From Leucobacter komagatae (GTDB taxonomy: Bacteria; Actinomycetota; Actinomycetes; Actinomycetales; Microbacteriaceae): 64,000 nt of DNA. Positions 18,411 through 26,546 of the stretch are shown one piece after another. The position numbers and the translations under genes are program-made. The stretch is taken from assembly GCF_000834055.1 (NCBI RefSeq), contig NZ_JXSQ01000009.1, positions 50,372-114,371 on the forward strand, in the 5' to 3' direction. Within the stretch, counting starts at the first letter, position 1; each line of letters opens with the position of its first letter. The notes beneath the pieces are model-generated. The model had not been told where the DNA came from. It saw only the letters and a list, made by a program, of their open reading frames with translations, and made no database searches.

Positions 18411-18478
18411 TGACGCGTCCATGAGCCGGGGCGGCTGGAAGGTAAACTCGTGGCCATGGAAACCCTCGTAAGGACTGC

Positions 18479-19117
18479 TTGCCGACGAACGTGCAATCCC
18501 CTTCCGGGAAGACCCTGCGCCGCCGCGTGCTCACTCCCGTTGTCGCGCTGGCGCTGCTACCGCTCGGCCTTTCGGCGTGTGCTCCCTCCGGGCCCGTCGA
18601 AGTTGCGCCTCCCGGCGGTGAGGGGTCCGCAGGGAGCGGCGAAACACAGCACTCGGGCGACGGGTCGCGGGCGAACCCCTTCCCGGTGGGGACGAGGGCG
18701 AAGTTTTCCGCTGACTCAATATGGACGCTGCAGATCGGAGAAACAGACCCGAATGCGTGGGAGGCGATTTCTGCGCACAACGGGGCAGCGCGAGAGGCTG
18801 CGGACGACAAGATATACGTCACGGTTCCTGTGCGCGTCGAGGCGAATCAGGCCGACTCTGAGGGGTATGACCCGGCAACTACGATAGACATCGACTATGT
18901 GACGTCGAGCGGGAACACTTTCTCGGCAAAAACGAGTTGCTGGTTCGCGCTGCCTGAGCTGGGCTCAGTCTGGGATGTTGAAGACATGTTCGCCGGCGCA
19001 TCGGCGGAGTTCTTGGGTTGTGTTGCGGTCCCAGAGGAAGACGTCGCGGGAGGCACTTGGCGGTTCTCTTCGGTTGGGATCGACGCAGACTCCGTCTTCT
19101 TCGCAGGTGCACCGTAG
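18479..19117 (+). CDS. Predicted lipoprotein, function unknown
   Basis: A 212-residue exported protein: a basic N-terminus (KTLRRR), a hydrophobic stretch and the lipobox LSAC (Cys near residue 34), then a Gly/Ser/Glu-rich linker. The mature part contains DPNAWEAISAHN and a region of beta-strand-like sequence (IYVTVPVRVEANQ, TIDIDYVTSSGNTF) resembling DUF4352-type extracellular immunoglobulin-like domains. Two cysteines (CWF, GCV) may form a disulphide. The start is probably TTG 18479 behind AAGGA, on a transcript beginning near 18455 after a TAAACT box. No enzymatic motif is seen. It is the first gene of the accessory stretch after mutM. Confidence 0.7.
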   Translation: MPTNVQSPSGKTLRRRVLTPVVALALLPLGLSACAPSGPVEVAPPGGEGSAGSGETQHSGDGSRANPFPVGTRAKFSADSIWTLQIGETDPNAWEAISAHNGAAREAADDKIYVTVPVRVEANQADSEGYDPATTIDIDYVTSSGNTFSAKTSCWFALPELGSVWDVEDMFAGASAEFLGCVAVPEEDVAGGTWRFSSVGIDADSVFFAGAP

Positions 19118-19144
19118 TCGAATGTGCGCTTCGGGGACGCGTCG

Positions 19145-19864
19145 TCACGAACCCAGTGCAGCATCGATGATGCTGGCAAGGTCGGCCGGGCGGCTCCACA
19201 TGGGCCAGTGGCCGGTCTCGAGGTCGACGTAGTCAGTGTTCCGGTATTTGCTCACCTCCGAGAACATCGGGTGCCGCGCGCTCGCGAGCTCCCGCACCTT
19301 GTCACTCGGGATCGAGCAGCAGACAAACGACGTTCGGACGTCGTAGCGGGCGTCGTTGGTGAGGCGCAGAGGTTGCCGCAGCACACCTCCTGGCTCCGCG
19401 ACCGCGTGCGCTCGGAATCGGGCGAGCGAGTCCGGGGTCAGGCCGGCGAGGCTAGCGTGCTCGCCCAGTGCATCAAATTCCGGTAGTGGCAGCGCCGGGG
19501 CGCCTTCGGGGTACCCCGGGGCGAACGCTGTGCCGGGGGCGACAGGGCCACTATCCACCCAGATCACCCGACGGATCAGCTCCGGGAGCCGATCCAGCAG
19601 CAGCGTCACAGGGCCATTCGCGCCGCTGTGCGCGACGAGCACGGGCTCGCTACTCGCCTTCACCGTGTGCTCGAGTGCGGCGACCTGGTCGTCGAGTGTC
19701 CGTGATTCTCGGTCTGGGTCCCCGGCATCGAGGCCGGGCAGCGTGAGCGGGACCGTTGTTCGGCCCGCGGCTCGCAGGTGCTCGGTGACCTCGTCCCAGG
19801 CCCACGCGCCGAGCCAGTGACCCGGGACGAGGATGAGTGTCGGGCTGCTGAGTTCTGGTGTCAT
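19145..19864 (-). CDS. Alpha/beta-fold hydrolase
   Basis: A 239-residue hydrolase of the EstA/salicylate-esterase-like group: LILVPGHWLGAWAWDEV (oxyanion region, near residue 10), the nucleophile elbow VLVAHSGANGP (Ser near 78; the usual GxSxG is AHSGA), and the C-terminal catalytic His in LETGHWPMWSRP. No signal peptide is seen, so it is cytosolic. The start ATG 19864 fits the family; GTG 19882 is possible and neither has a clear ribosome site. It is divergent from a WYL-domain regulator 72 bases away, with a perfect dyad between them, so the regulator probably controls this gene. Substrate unknown. Confidence 0.82.
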   Translation of the reverse strand: MTPELSSPTLILVPGHWLGAWAWDEVTEHLRAAGRTTVPLTLPGLDAGDPDRESRTLDDQVAALEHTVKASSEPVLVAHSGANGPVTLLLDRLPELIRRVIWVDSGPVAPGTAFAPGYPEGAPALPLPEFDALGEHASLAGLTPDSLARFRAHAVAEPGGVLRQPLRLTNDARYDVRTSFVCCSIPSDKVRELASARHPMFSEVSKYRNTDYVDLETGHWPMWSRPADLASIIDAALGS

Positions 19865-19896
19865 GTGAAGATTGAAGCCCACGTGCTGGACAACAG

Positions 19897-19917
19897 CATG
19901 TCACTATTTCTGACATG
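19897..19917. promoter_or_regulatory. Dyad operator candidate for the WYL regulator
   Basis: Perfect inverted repeat CATGTCA (19897-19903), CTATTTC spacer, TGACATG (19911-19917), centred between the divergent hydrolase and WYL-regulator genes. A 7-7-7 layout of this kind suits a dimeric regulator controlling both directions. Binding is inferred from position only. Confidence 0.5.
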
Positions 19918-19936
19918 ATTTGGGTGGGGTGATGAA

Positions 19937-20632
19937 ATGAAGCGAGTGGAACGGCTCCACGCCCTCTCTGAGATGCTGAGGCGGGGAGGCGCCCGCGGGT
20001 GGACAGCGGATCGCCTGGCGGCCGAGTTCGGTGTGTCGGAGCGGACCATCAAACGCGACGTCGATGCGCTCGAGAACAGCGGAGTGCCGATCTGGTCGCG
20101 GCCGGGTCCTGGCGGCGGGTACGGGGTCGCAGCGCAGGCCGCTCTGCCACCGATCACGCTGAGCCCCGCACAGGCCGTGGCGCTCCTCGCCGCGGTCTCT
20201 GCCGCACCGGATGCGCCGTATTCGGATCACGCGACGGTTGGTGTTCGGAAAATTCTTGGTGTGCTCGACCCAGCGACGAAGGCGAAGGCCGACCAACTCG
20301 CGCAACGCATCTGGGTGAACACCGAAGATACGGCAACGCGGGTCGTCCAGTCGGCGCTCGAGGAAGCAATGACCGATCAGTTGGTCGTGCGCATCCGTTA
20401 TGTCTCAGGCGATGGGGCGGCGACCCAGCGCGACGTCGAACCGGTGATTTTCGGTTCGACAGCCGGGCACTGGTATCTCATCGGGTGGTGCCGGCTCCGC
20501 GACGCGATGCGGTGGTTCCGCATTGCGAGGATCCGGCAGGCAACGGTCACGCAGGAGCCTTGCAGTGGCCACAGCGTCGCGGAGGTTGGGGCACCGCCAG
20601 CGACGGCAAGCCCGTTGCGTAGCGAAGGCTAG
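19937..20632 (+). CDS. HTH_11/WYL-domain transcriptional regulator
   Basis: A 231-residue YafY-like regulator. The winged helix is at the N-terminus (ARGWTADRLAAEFGVSERTIKRDVDALENSGVP split across residues 20-52). The WYL domain is near residue 130 onward (VVRIRYVSGDGAATQRDVEPV ... WYLIGWCRLRDAMRWFRIARI); the W-Y-L triplet is present in HWYLIGWC. WYL domains are thought to sense ligands or nucleic acids. GGGGTGATGA before ATG 19937 is the ribosome site. It is divergent from the alpha/beta hydrolase and likely regulates it and itself. Confidence 0.88.
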   Translation: MKRVERLHALSEMLRRGGARGWTADRLAAEFGVSERTIKRDVDALENSGVPIWSRPGPGGGYGVAAQAALPPITLSPAQAVALLAAVSAAPDAPYSDHATVGVRKILGVLDPATKAKADQLAQRIWVNTEDTATRVVQSALEEAMTDQLVVRIRYVSGDGAATQRDVEPVIFGSTAGHWYLIGWCRLRDAMRWFRIARIRQATVTQEPCSGHSVAEVGAPPATASPLRSEG

Positions 20633-20686
20633 CGCGGCTGGGTGGCGCGAGTGCCCTTCGATCCGACCGCCCCACCCAGCGCAGCG

Positions 20687-22369
20687 CTACCGCTTCCGCT
20701 GCACCCGCCCCTCGCCCCACACGGGCACGTCGGACTCGGTCACCTCGCCGTCCTCGCCGAACACGAGGAACCTGTCGAAGTCACGCGCGAACCAACGATC
20801 GTGTGTGACCGCGAGCACGGTGCCCTCGAAGGCACGCAGCGCCTGCTGGAGTGACTCGGCCGAGACCAGGTCGAGGTTGTCGGTTGGCTCGTCAAGCAAG
20901 AGAAGCGTCGCGCCCCCGAGCTCGAGCAGCAGAATCTGCAGCCGCGCCTGCTGCCCGCCAGAGAGCGCCTCGAAGACCTGATCCGAGGCGCCAGCGAGCT
21001 CGTAGCGGGCCAGGGCGCGTGCGGCCTGCTCTCGGGGGAGCCCCTGCCGGTGATCGTCGCCGCGGTGCAGGATGTCGAGCAGTATGCGCCCTGCCAGATC
21101 GGGCCGCCCCTGCGTCTGCGCGAACCAGCCGGGTCGCACGCGCGCCCCGAGCTTTGCGGTGCCCTCGTGGAGCACCGGCTCGATCACCACATCGGTGCCC
21201 GGCCGGTTCTCCGCCTCGGGGTCGGTGCCACCCGCGGCGAGCAACCGCAGCAGGTGGGACTTGCCTGAGCCGTTCGATCCGAGGATGGCGATGCGGTCGC
21301 CGTACCAAACGTCGAGGTCGAAGGGGAACATGAGCCCGGTGAGTTCGAGCTCGCGGCAGACGATCGCCTTCTTGCCTGTGCGTCCACCGGTGAGCCGCAT
21401 CGCGAGATCCTGTGTGCGCGGCTGCTCCTCAGGCGGCCCGGCCGCCTCGAAGCGCTCGAAGCGCGTCTGGGCGGCGCGGTACCGGCTCGCCATGTCGGAG
21501 TTGTACGCGGCCTTGTCCTTGTACATTTGCACGAGGTTCTTGAGCTTTGCCCGCTCCTCATCCCAGCGCTTCCGGAGTTCCTCAAGCCGCGCGAATCGGG
21601 CATCGCGAGCGGCGTGGTAGCTGGCGAAGGAGCCGGGATGCGTCCAAGCCGTGTTCCCGGCTGCACCGAGTTCAAGCGTGACGAGTGCCGTGGCGCTGCG
21701 CGCGAGGAGCTCGCGATCGTGACTGATGAACAGCACGGTCTTCTCCGACGAGCGCAGGCGGCCCTCAAGCCATCGCTTCGCTGGCACATCAAGGTAGTTG
21801 TCTGGCTCGTCGAGGATGAGCACGTCGTCGCTGCCGCGCAGCAGCGCCTCAAGGGCGAGACGCTTCTGCTCGCCGCCGGAGAGCGAGGTCAGGTCACGGT
21901 CTCGGCAGCGGTCGTAGGGAATGCCGAGGGCCGCGATCGTGCACACGTCCCACAGCACTTCGGCGTCGTAACCCCCGGCGTCGCCCCACTCGGCGAGCGC
22001 CCGGGCGTACCGCATCTGAATTGCTTCCTCGCGCAGCGGATCGGTGTTCTCGAGGAGCGCGTTCTCGGCGTGCTCCACGCGCTCCGCGGCTGCCCGCACG
22101 GGGGCCGCGGAGAACGAGAGCAGGAGCTCGTGGACCGTGCCAGATGCGAAGAACTGGCGCATCACGCCGACGGATCCGCCGTGCGAGACGACGCCCTCGT
22201 CGGGGACGAGATCGCCCGTAATGATGCGCAGGAGCGTGGTTTTCCCGGCGCCGTTCGCGCCAATCAAGCCGACTTTCGCACCGTTGCCAACGCGGAAGCC
22301 GACGTCGTTCAGCAGGGGTCTGCCGTCGGGCAGCGTGTAACTGACGCCGGTGAGTTCAAGATGAGACAT
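20687..22369 (-). CDS. ABC-F family ATP-binding protein (ribosome-associated type)
   Basis: A 560-residue protein with two ABC cassettes and no membrane segment. First cassette: GANGAGKTTLL, LSGGEQKRLALEAL, VLILDEPDNYLDV. Second: LGSNGSGKSHLL, LSGGQQARLQIL, LLLLDEPTDNLDL. Between them is a charged helical linker (DEERAKLKNLVQMYKDKAAY), the P-site interaction motif region of ABC-F proteins. ABC-F members act on ribosomes as translation factors or antibiotic-protection proteins; no transporter partner is nearby. ATG 22369 after GGGGAAGAAAG gives the family start MSHLELTGVSY. A 79-residue ORF with its own strong ribosome site overlaps the start, suggesting translational coupling or attenuation. 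Confidence 0.9.
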   Translation of the reverse strand: MSHLELTGVSYTLPDGRPLLNDVGFRVGNGAKVGLIGANGAGKTTLLRIITGDLVPDEGVVSHGGSVGVMRQFFASGTVHELLLSFSAAPVRAAAERVEHAENALLENTDPLREEAIQMRYARALAEWGDAGGYDAEVLWDVCTIAALGIPYDRCRDRDLTSLSGGEQKRLALEALLRGSDDVLILDEPDNYLDVPAKRWLEGRLRSSEKTVLFISHDRELLARSATALVTLELGAAGNTAWTHPGSFASYHAARDARFARLEELRKRWDEERAKLKNLVQMYKDKAAYNSDMASRYRAAQTRFERFEAAGPPEEQPRTQDLAMRLTGGRTGKKAIVCRELELTGLMFPFDLDVWYGDRIAILGSNGSGKSHLLRLLAAGGTDPEAENRPGTDVVIEPVLHEGTAKLGARVRPGWFAQTQGRPDLAGRILLDILHRGDDHRQGLPREQAARALARYELAGASDQVFEALSGGQQARLQILLLELGGATLLLLDEPTDNLDLVSAESLQQALRAFEGTVLAVTHDRWFARDFDRFLVFGEDGEVTESDVPVWGEGRVQRKR

Positions 22370-22595
22370 ACGGGTACTGCTTTCTTCCCCACGCACGGTG
22401 GGGAACGAAGATGGGTGTGGATCTGTGTGCGCGGACCGCGCAGCTGGCAATGCCGCGGGCCGCGGGATCGCGGGCTGCGGGATCGCGTGCGGCGTAGGGG
22501 ACGGCGTCGCGGGCGGTGGGATCGCGCGCGGGCGCGGTGGATCGATCCGGCATCGTGCGGCTTCGCCGAGCGTGCGGCGTGAGAGTGGTGGCCAC
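22356..22595 (-). CDS. Leader ORF (79 aa) overlapping the ABC-F start
   Basis: GTG 22595 is preceded by a perfect AGGAGG (complement of 22600-22605) at a 4-base spacing. The frame runs 79 codons and stops at 22356-22358, inside the first codons of the ABC-F gene. The product is rich in Arg, Ala, Pro and Asp with a near-repeat (ARDPAARDPAARG) and has no known domain. An upstream ORF that terminates across a downstream start is the layout expected for translational coupling, or for antibiotic-sensing control where stalled leader translation opens the downstream site. Against this, 79 codons is long for an attenuator peptide, and the repeat may simply reflect low-complexity DNA. Confidence 0.45.
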   Translation of the reverse strand: MATTLTPHARRSRTMPDRSTAPARDPTARDAVPYAARDPAARDPAARGIASCAVRAHRSTPIFVPHRAWGRKQYPYVSS

Positions 22596-22777
22596 GAGGC
22601 CTCCTGTACGGCGTGCCGCGAGCGAAGAGAGTGCTCGCGTTGGTCTGACGGGGGTCAGGAGGGGTCAGCGACGACACCCTCCGTGGGGAACCCTGCGCGG
22701 ATGAGACGCAGGCCCGTTAACCAAACGACAGGCGGTACACGCTGCAACAGTACCGCGAAGGGGCCGCGAGCGCCAGG

Positions 22778-22815
22778 TTGACCTTGCCGTTACGGCAATG
22801 TTTACGCTCGGATGT
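22778..22815 (+). promoter_or_regulatory. MerR-type promoter of the DUF2268 gene
   Basis: The -35 box TTGACC (22778-22783) and the -10 box TACGCT (22803-22808) are separated by 19 bases, the long spacer that marks MerR-activated promoters. The spacer begins with a perfect 7-1-7 dyad, TTGCCGT-T-ACGGCAA (22784-22798). The -10 box ends 7 bases before ATG 22816, so the mRNA is probably leaderless. The MerR gene at 23853 is the obvious activator. Confidence 0.85.
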
Positions 22816-23796
22816 ATGACAATTTCAGTACTCGACAGCGCAACCGCGATGCGCCAGATCCTCACCGTCACGGCAGACGAGCGTGCCCCGCTCATCAGGG
22901 ACATGTGGGCTCCGCTTTCCGGGATGTACCGCTTTGTTCCGGGCGGAGTGGACATGGCAGACGTCCACCGACAAAACTTCGGCTTCGACTGGGACTTGCC
23001 GACGGATCAGCTGCACGAAGGGCTCGACATGCTCATCGAGGCAGATGCGTGGAAGCGGGTGGCCGCGGCTCTCGAGGCGGGCATCAGTGCGCTGATATCC
23101 GCAGGCCAGGGCGGCGCTCTGTCGGCAGCCTTAGACCTGCCTGACACACCGATCATGCCTGTCACACCGATCCTGCCCGAAGTCCCCGAGATCCCCGACA
23201 TCGCCGTGCTCCTGGTATTGGGCGACCCAAGCAACCCGCACTTCATGCAGGAAGCCCAGGGGCTGTCAGCGTTCGGCGGTATCAGTGGGTACATCACCAT
23301 CACGCTGTGGCCCACTCCGCAGGTGCTGGAGCGGCTCGAAGCAATCGTGGTGCACGAACTGCACCACAACGTGCGGTACTCGCCCGGCGGCGTCGTGTGG
23401 GACCCAATGACGGTCACGGTCGGCGAGCAGGTCATCGCGGAGGGGCTCGCCGACGTGTTCGCCACCGAAATGTATGGCGAACTCGGCCACGCGCACTTCG
23501 TCAGCGACGAGACCCGCGGCAGCGACGAGGTGCTCGCGAAGGTCGCGAGCGGGCTGGGAATCACGGGCATGCAGCACTTCACCGCCTGGGTGCACGGAGA
23601 CGCGAGCGCCAGGCTCTTCGGTGCTGAGCCCGTCGGCTTGCCAACCGGCGCGGGCTACGCAGCCGGGGCGCGGCTCGCGGCAGCGTACCTCGCTGAGCGC
23701 GGGATCACTGCCGCTCAGGCTGTTGCGGCCCCGAGCGGGGATGTTGTGTGCGTCGCGACGCGGCGGCTCGGGCTGGGCGGAAACCTGGAAGACTGA
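22816..23796 (+). CDS. DUF2268 putative zinc-dependent protease
   Basis: A 326-residue protein with the metalloprotease motif HELHH (near residue 178; two His ligands and the catalytic Glu) and the downstream EGLADVFATE, whose glutamate may be the third ligand. The block LPEVPEIPDIAVLLVLGDP followed by GGISGYITITLWP is characteristic of DUF2268. No signal peptide is visible, so it is probably cytosolic; the substrate is unknown. ATG 22816 is chosen because it lies at the expected transcription start of the MerR-type promoter; ATG 22798 lies inside the promoter dyad and cannot be used. The TipAS-type MerR regulator follows 56 bases later on the same strand. Confidence 0.85.
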   Translation: MTISVLDSATAMRQILTVTADERAPLIRDMWAPLSGMYRFVPGGVDMADVHRQNFGFDWDLPTDQLHEGLDMLIEADAWKRVAAALEAGISALISAGQGGALSAALDLPDTPIMPVTPILPEVPEIPDIAVLLVLGDPSNPHFMQEAQGLSAFGGISGYITITLWPTPQVLERLEAIVVHELHHNVRYSPGGVVWDPMTVTVGEQVIAEGLADVFATEMYGELGHAHFVSDETRGSDEVLAKVASGLGITGMQHFTAWVHGDASARLFGAEPVGLPTGAGYAAGARLAAAYLAERGITAAQAVAAPSGDVVCVATRRLGLGGNLED

Positions 23797-23852
23797 GTCT
23801 GCAAGACTGAACGAGCACGACGAGAGTCGAATTCTCGCGCGGGAGGGGCGTC

Positions 23853-24632
23853 ATGGAGTGGACAGTGCAGGAGCTCGCAGAGCGGGCCGGCACGAGTGGC
23901 AGGGCGCTGCGCCACTACCACCAGATCGGGCTCCTCGAGCCGGACCGTGTCGGGACGAACGGCTACCGCTACTACGGCCCGGCTGCGGTCGCGCGCCTGC
24001 AGCGGATCCTGCTGCTCCGCGACACGGGCATGCCGCTTGCTGACATCGCGGAGGTTCTCGACGCGTCGGCGACGGGTGAAGCGGAACAGCAGGCGCTCAC
24101 CGCGCACCTGGCGCACCTTGCGGAGGAGCGAGAGGCGTTGGATCGGCGCATGCGCGCGGTGGAGCACACCCTGTCAATGCGCCGCCAGGGGCTTGAACCC
24201 CGCATGGACGTCATGCTCGAGGGCTTCAACGATCGCTACGAGGCCGAGGTCGTCGAGCAGTGGGGCCGAGAGGCCTTCGATGATTCGAACGACTGGTGGC
24301 ACGGCAAAACCGTGCAGCAGCAGAAACAGTGGAAATCCAACGCGGAGGCGCTGCTTCGCAGGTGGCGCGAACTCGAGGAGGACGGGCGCGAGCCGGGTTC
24401 GCAAGCTGCGCAGGATCACGCGGCCGCCCACATGCGGTGGTTTACAGAGATCCCTGGCACCCCGACTCATGCGGGTGACCGTTCGCGGTCGATCGGCATG
24501 GTGCTCGGGCTGGCAGACCAGTACGAAGCCAGCCCGGAGTTTCACGTCGCCTTCGGAACTCAGGGAGCTGCGCGCCTCGCTGCCGAAGCGCTGCGGATCC
24601 ACGTCGCACAGCTTGACGCTTCGGGGGACTAG
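23853..24632 (+). CDS. MerR-family regulator with TipAS antibiotic-sensing-like domain
   Basis: A 259-residue transcription activator. The N-terminal MerR helix-turn-helix and wing read VQELAERAGTSGRALRHYHQ and NGYRYYGPAAVARLQRI (residues 4-55), followed by the dimerisation helix (about 75-110). The C-terminal part (about 125-255) resembles TipAS: the start FNDRYEAEVVEQWG and the ending VAFGTQGAARLAAEALRIHV. TipAS domains of Streptomyces TipA capture thiopeptides and other drugs. It lies behind the DUF2268 gene, whose promoter has the MerR layout, and is likely autoregulated through the same transcript. It converges with and overlaps the HXXEE gene by 4 bases. Confidence 0.9.
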   Translation: MEWTVQELAERAGTSGRALRHYHQIGLLEPDRVGTNGYRYYGPAAVARLQRILLLRDTGMPLADIAEVLDASATGEAEQQALTAHLAHLAEEREALDRRMRAVEHTLSMRRQGLEPRMDVMLEGFNDRYEAEVVEQWGREAFDDSNDWWHGKTVQQQKQWKSNAEALLRRWRELEEDGREPGSQAAQDHAAAHMRWFTEIPGTPTHAGDRSRSIGMVLGLADQYEASPEFHVAFGTQGAARLAAEALRIHVAQLDASGD

Positions 24633-25171
24633 GGCGTGTCTGGGGAGTGCCGCGGTGCACTGGGCCGAGGCGCGGGTCGTCGCGGGCTGGACCCGCGCCT
24701 GCGCTTCGGGAGCAGCCGCGCTGCAACCTGGCTGAGGAGGGCGAGTGGGAGCAGCAGGCCAATGCCGAGTGCGTATTCCCGCGGGCGCAGCGGCGAGCCG
24801 CCGCGTTGGAGTTCCCGCCGGGCGGCAACCGCCCCGGGCAGCATGATCGGCAGCGCCGTCGCAACGCCTGCGGTGTAGCGCCGCTGCGCCACCGAGGCCG
24901 CGAGGTGCGTGTACACGTGTGCCTCGAGCCCGGCGACGGTTGCTCGGTAGACCCGTGACCGGCCATGGGTTCTGGCACCGCGCCAGCAGGCAGCGGCGAC
25001 GAATATCCCCATCATTCCGACGGCGGTCCACGACTGGGCAGGGGTGATGCGCAGCCCCTCAACACCGGTGCGGTCTGCAAGGCCGTCGCACGTATCGGGA
25101 AACGCGAGGGCCTCCTCCACGTCGTGCGCAGCCCATGCGGCGAACAGGAGGGCGGGTCCTCGGGCTCTCAT
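24629..25171 (-). CDS. HXXEE-domain integral membrane protein
   Basis: A 180-residue membrane protein. It carries the family-defining HDVEEALAFP near residue 14 and EAHVYTHLAAS near residue 80, followed by ATALPIMLPGAVAARREL and LLLPLALLSQVAARLL, giving about four or five hydrophobic segments. Function unknown; the conserved His and Glu residues suggest metal binding. The frame stays open upstream to 25387, but ATG 25171 (MRARGPALLFAAWAAH) places the first membrane helix at the start. The basic Pro/Arg-rich tail overlaps the MerR stop region. Confidence 0.7.
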   Translation of the reverse strand: MRARGPALLFAAWAAHDVEEALAFPDTCDGLADRTGVEGLRITPAQSWTAVGMMGIFVAAACWRGARTHGRSRVYRATVAGLEAHVYTHLAASVAQRRYTAGVATALPIMLPGAVAARRELQRGGSPLRPREYALGIGLLLPLALLSQVAARLLPKRRRGSSPRRPAPRPSAPRHSPDTP

Positions 25172-25235
25172 GGGCCGCAGTCTACGCCTGACGCCGGGAC
25201 ATGCAGAGGAGAGCAGCGGGGTTAGGCTTGTGCCT

Positions 25236-25640
25236 ATGGGGGAGCAATCGGATCCACAGCCGGCGCAGAGTTCTATACCGCTTGAGATCGCAGTAGCGCT
25301 CGTGGCTGCTGGACTGAGCTGGCTCGCGGTTCCTCCGTCGGGCACCGTCATGCACTGGGACTTTGACGGTGTCGCAGGTTGGTCCATGAACGCCGCCGGC
25401 TACGCCACTGCCACCGCCGTCGTGACCTTCCTGCTCGGCCGTGTTGTCACCCAGCTCGTCGCCAGGACGTCAGGGTTCGACTACTGGTGGATTGCAACGG
25501 TTGCCGTTGGCGTGCTGATGGCCGGGTATCCGGCTGTCGGGCGAGTTGTGTCCGGGCCAGGATCGTTTGTTTCCGCAGCCGTGCTTGCCGTTGCCGCCTA
25601 CTTCGCACTGCTCTGGATCGCGTTTCGACGCAGACGGTGA
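25236..25640 (+). CDS. Small integral membrane protein, DUF1648-like
   Basis: A 134-residue protein with about four hydrophobic helices (IPLEIAVALVAAGLSWLAV, TAVVTFLLGRVV, IATVAVGVLMAGY and AAVLAVAAYFALLWIAF). The loop VMHWDFDGVAGWSM between the first two resembles the IPIHFNxxGxxDGWG segment of DUF1648 proteins, one of which occurs at 37198. It probably belongs to the same loose family. ATG 25236 lies 7 bases after TAGGCT (25223-25228), so the transcript is likely leaderless. No function is known. Confidence 0.7.
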   Translation: MGEQSDPQPAQSSIPLEIAVALVAAGLSWLAVPPSGTVMHWDFDGVAGWSMNAAGYATATAVVTFLLGRVVTQLVARTSGFDYWWIATVAVGVLMAGYPAVGRVVSGPGSFVSAAVLAVAAYFALLWIAFRRRR

Positions 25641-25714
25641 GCTAGCTTGTCGCTGCCGTTGTGCAGGAGTGGCTTGCGACGCACCGAATTGAAGTCGGCG
25701 TGCTCGGGAAAGCC

Positions 25715-26512
25715 TCACTTGCTGCGGGCTGTGAACTGAGCGTGTGCGTCATCGCCCGAGACTGGGCTCCGCGCCCGGATGAGAAACCGGTGTCCCTGTG
25801 CGGTGATCGGCCCCTCGAGCTGTACTCGGTCGTGCAGGGCTCGGAGCTGGTCGCGGTAGCGCTCGACGGTGAAGTCGGGAATCTGCCAAGGGATGGCCCG
25901 CAAAAAACCCACAAGTGCACCTACGTCGGTGAAGCGCGTCGCGACTCGGGCCTCCTCAGCGTGCTCGATCGAAAACCCGTTGTCAGTGAGTTGCTGCGCC
26001 GCTGAGCGCAGTGACCAGGCCGCGTACTCCGCAGGCGGGGCGGCCATGAGCTCGTTGAGTTCTTGGAGGTCCTCGCCGCCCACCTGCTGGGTGAGGAACG
26101 TGGCCTGAGGGCGCATGACTCGGTTGATTTCTGCAGCGTCGAAGGCCTCGTGGCGGTTGATGACCAGATCGAACGCTGCGTCAGCGTATGGGAGGGACGA
26201 GTCTGTTGTGATCTGGGAGACATGCACTCCCAGCAGGGCGAGCCGGGTTCGCGCGATGGGCACGTTTGGGTTCCAGGCCTCGGTCGCCGAAATCGATGCG
26301 GGGGCGCGAGGGCCCAGACGCGTGATGAGTTCATGGAGGAACTCTCCGCCACCCGTGCCCATGTCGAGTAGGTTCTCCGCATCGAGCGCGGCGTCGAATG
26401 CGAGCCTCGCGTAGTCCCAGGGAGGATCGGCCTCCTCGAAGCGGTCACCGAAGGGAGAGAAGTCCCAGCCCTCACATCGTGGCGAAGACGCAAGCTGCTC
26501 CTCGAAATCCAT
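25715..26512 (-). CDS. Class I SAM-dependent methyltransferase
   Basis: A 265-residue Rossmann-fold methyltransferase. Motif I is LLDMGTGGGEFLHELI (near residue 48). The substrate-proximal block is FDLVINRHEAFDAAEINRVM (near 112), followed by QQVGGEDLQEL. It resembles the UbiE/COQ5-like group but the substrate is unknown. ATG 26512 lies 6 bases after TAGAGT (complement of 26519-26524), again a leaderless layout. It stands alone between a small membrane protein and an HTH regulator. Confidence 0.85.
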   Translation of the reverse strand: MDFEEQLASSPRCEGWDFSPFGDRFEEADPPWDYARLAFDAALDAENLLDMGTGGGEFLHELITRLGPRAPASISATEAWNPNVPIARTRLALLGVHVSQITTDSSLPYADAAFDLVINRHEAFDAAEINRVMRPQATFLTQQVGGEDLQELNELMAAPPAEYAAWSLRSAAQQLTDNGFSIEHAEEARVATRFTDVGALVGFLRAIPWQIPDFTVERYRDQLRALHDRVQLEGPITAQGHRFLIRARSPVSGDDAHAQFTARSK

Positions 26513-26546
26513 GCGTCGACTCTAAAGGAATGCGCTCGGAGACGCC

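Noticed and set aside
17184..18422. 412-residue minus-strand frame opposite rnc/mutM
   Set aside because: Shadow of two well-defined genes; composition Arg/Ala/Gly-rich.
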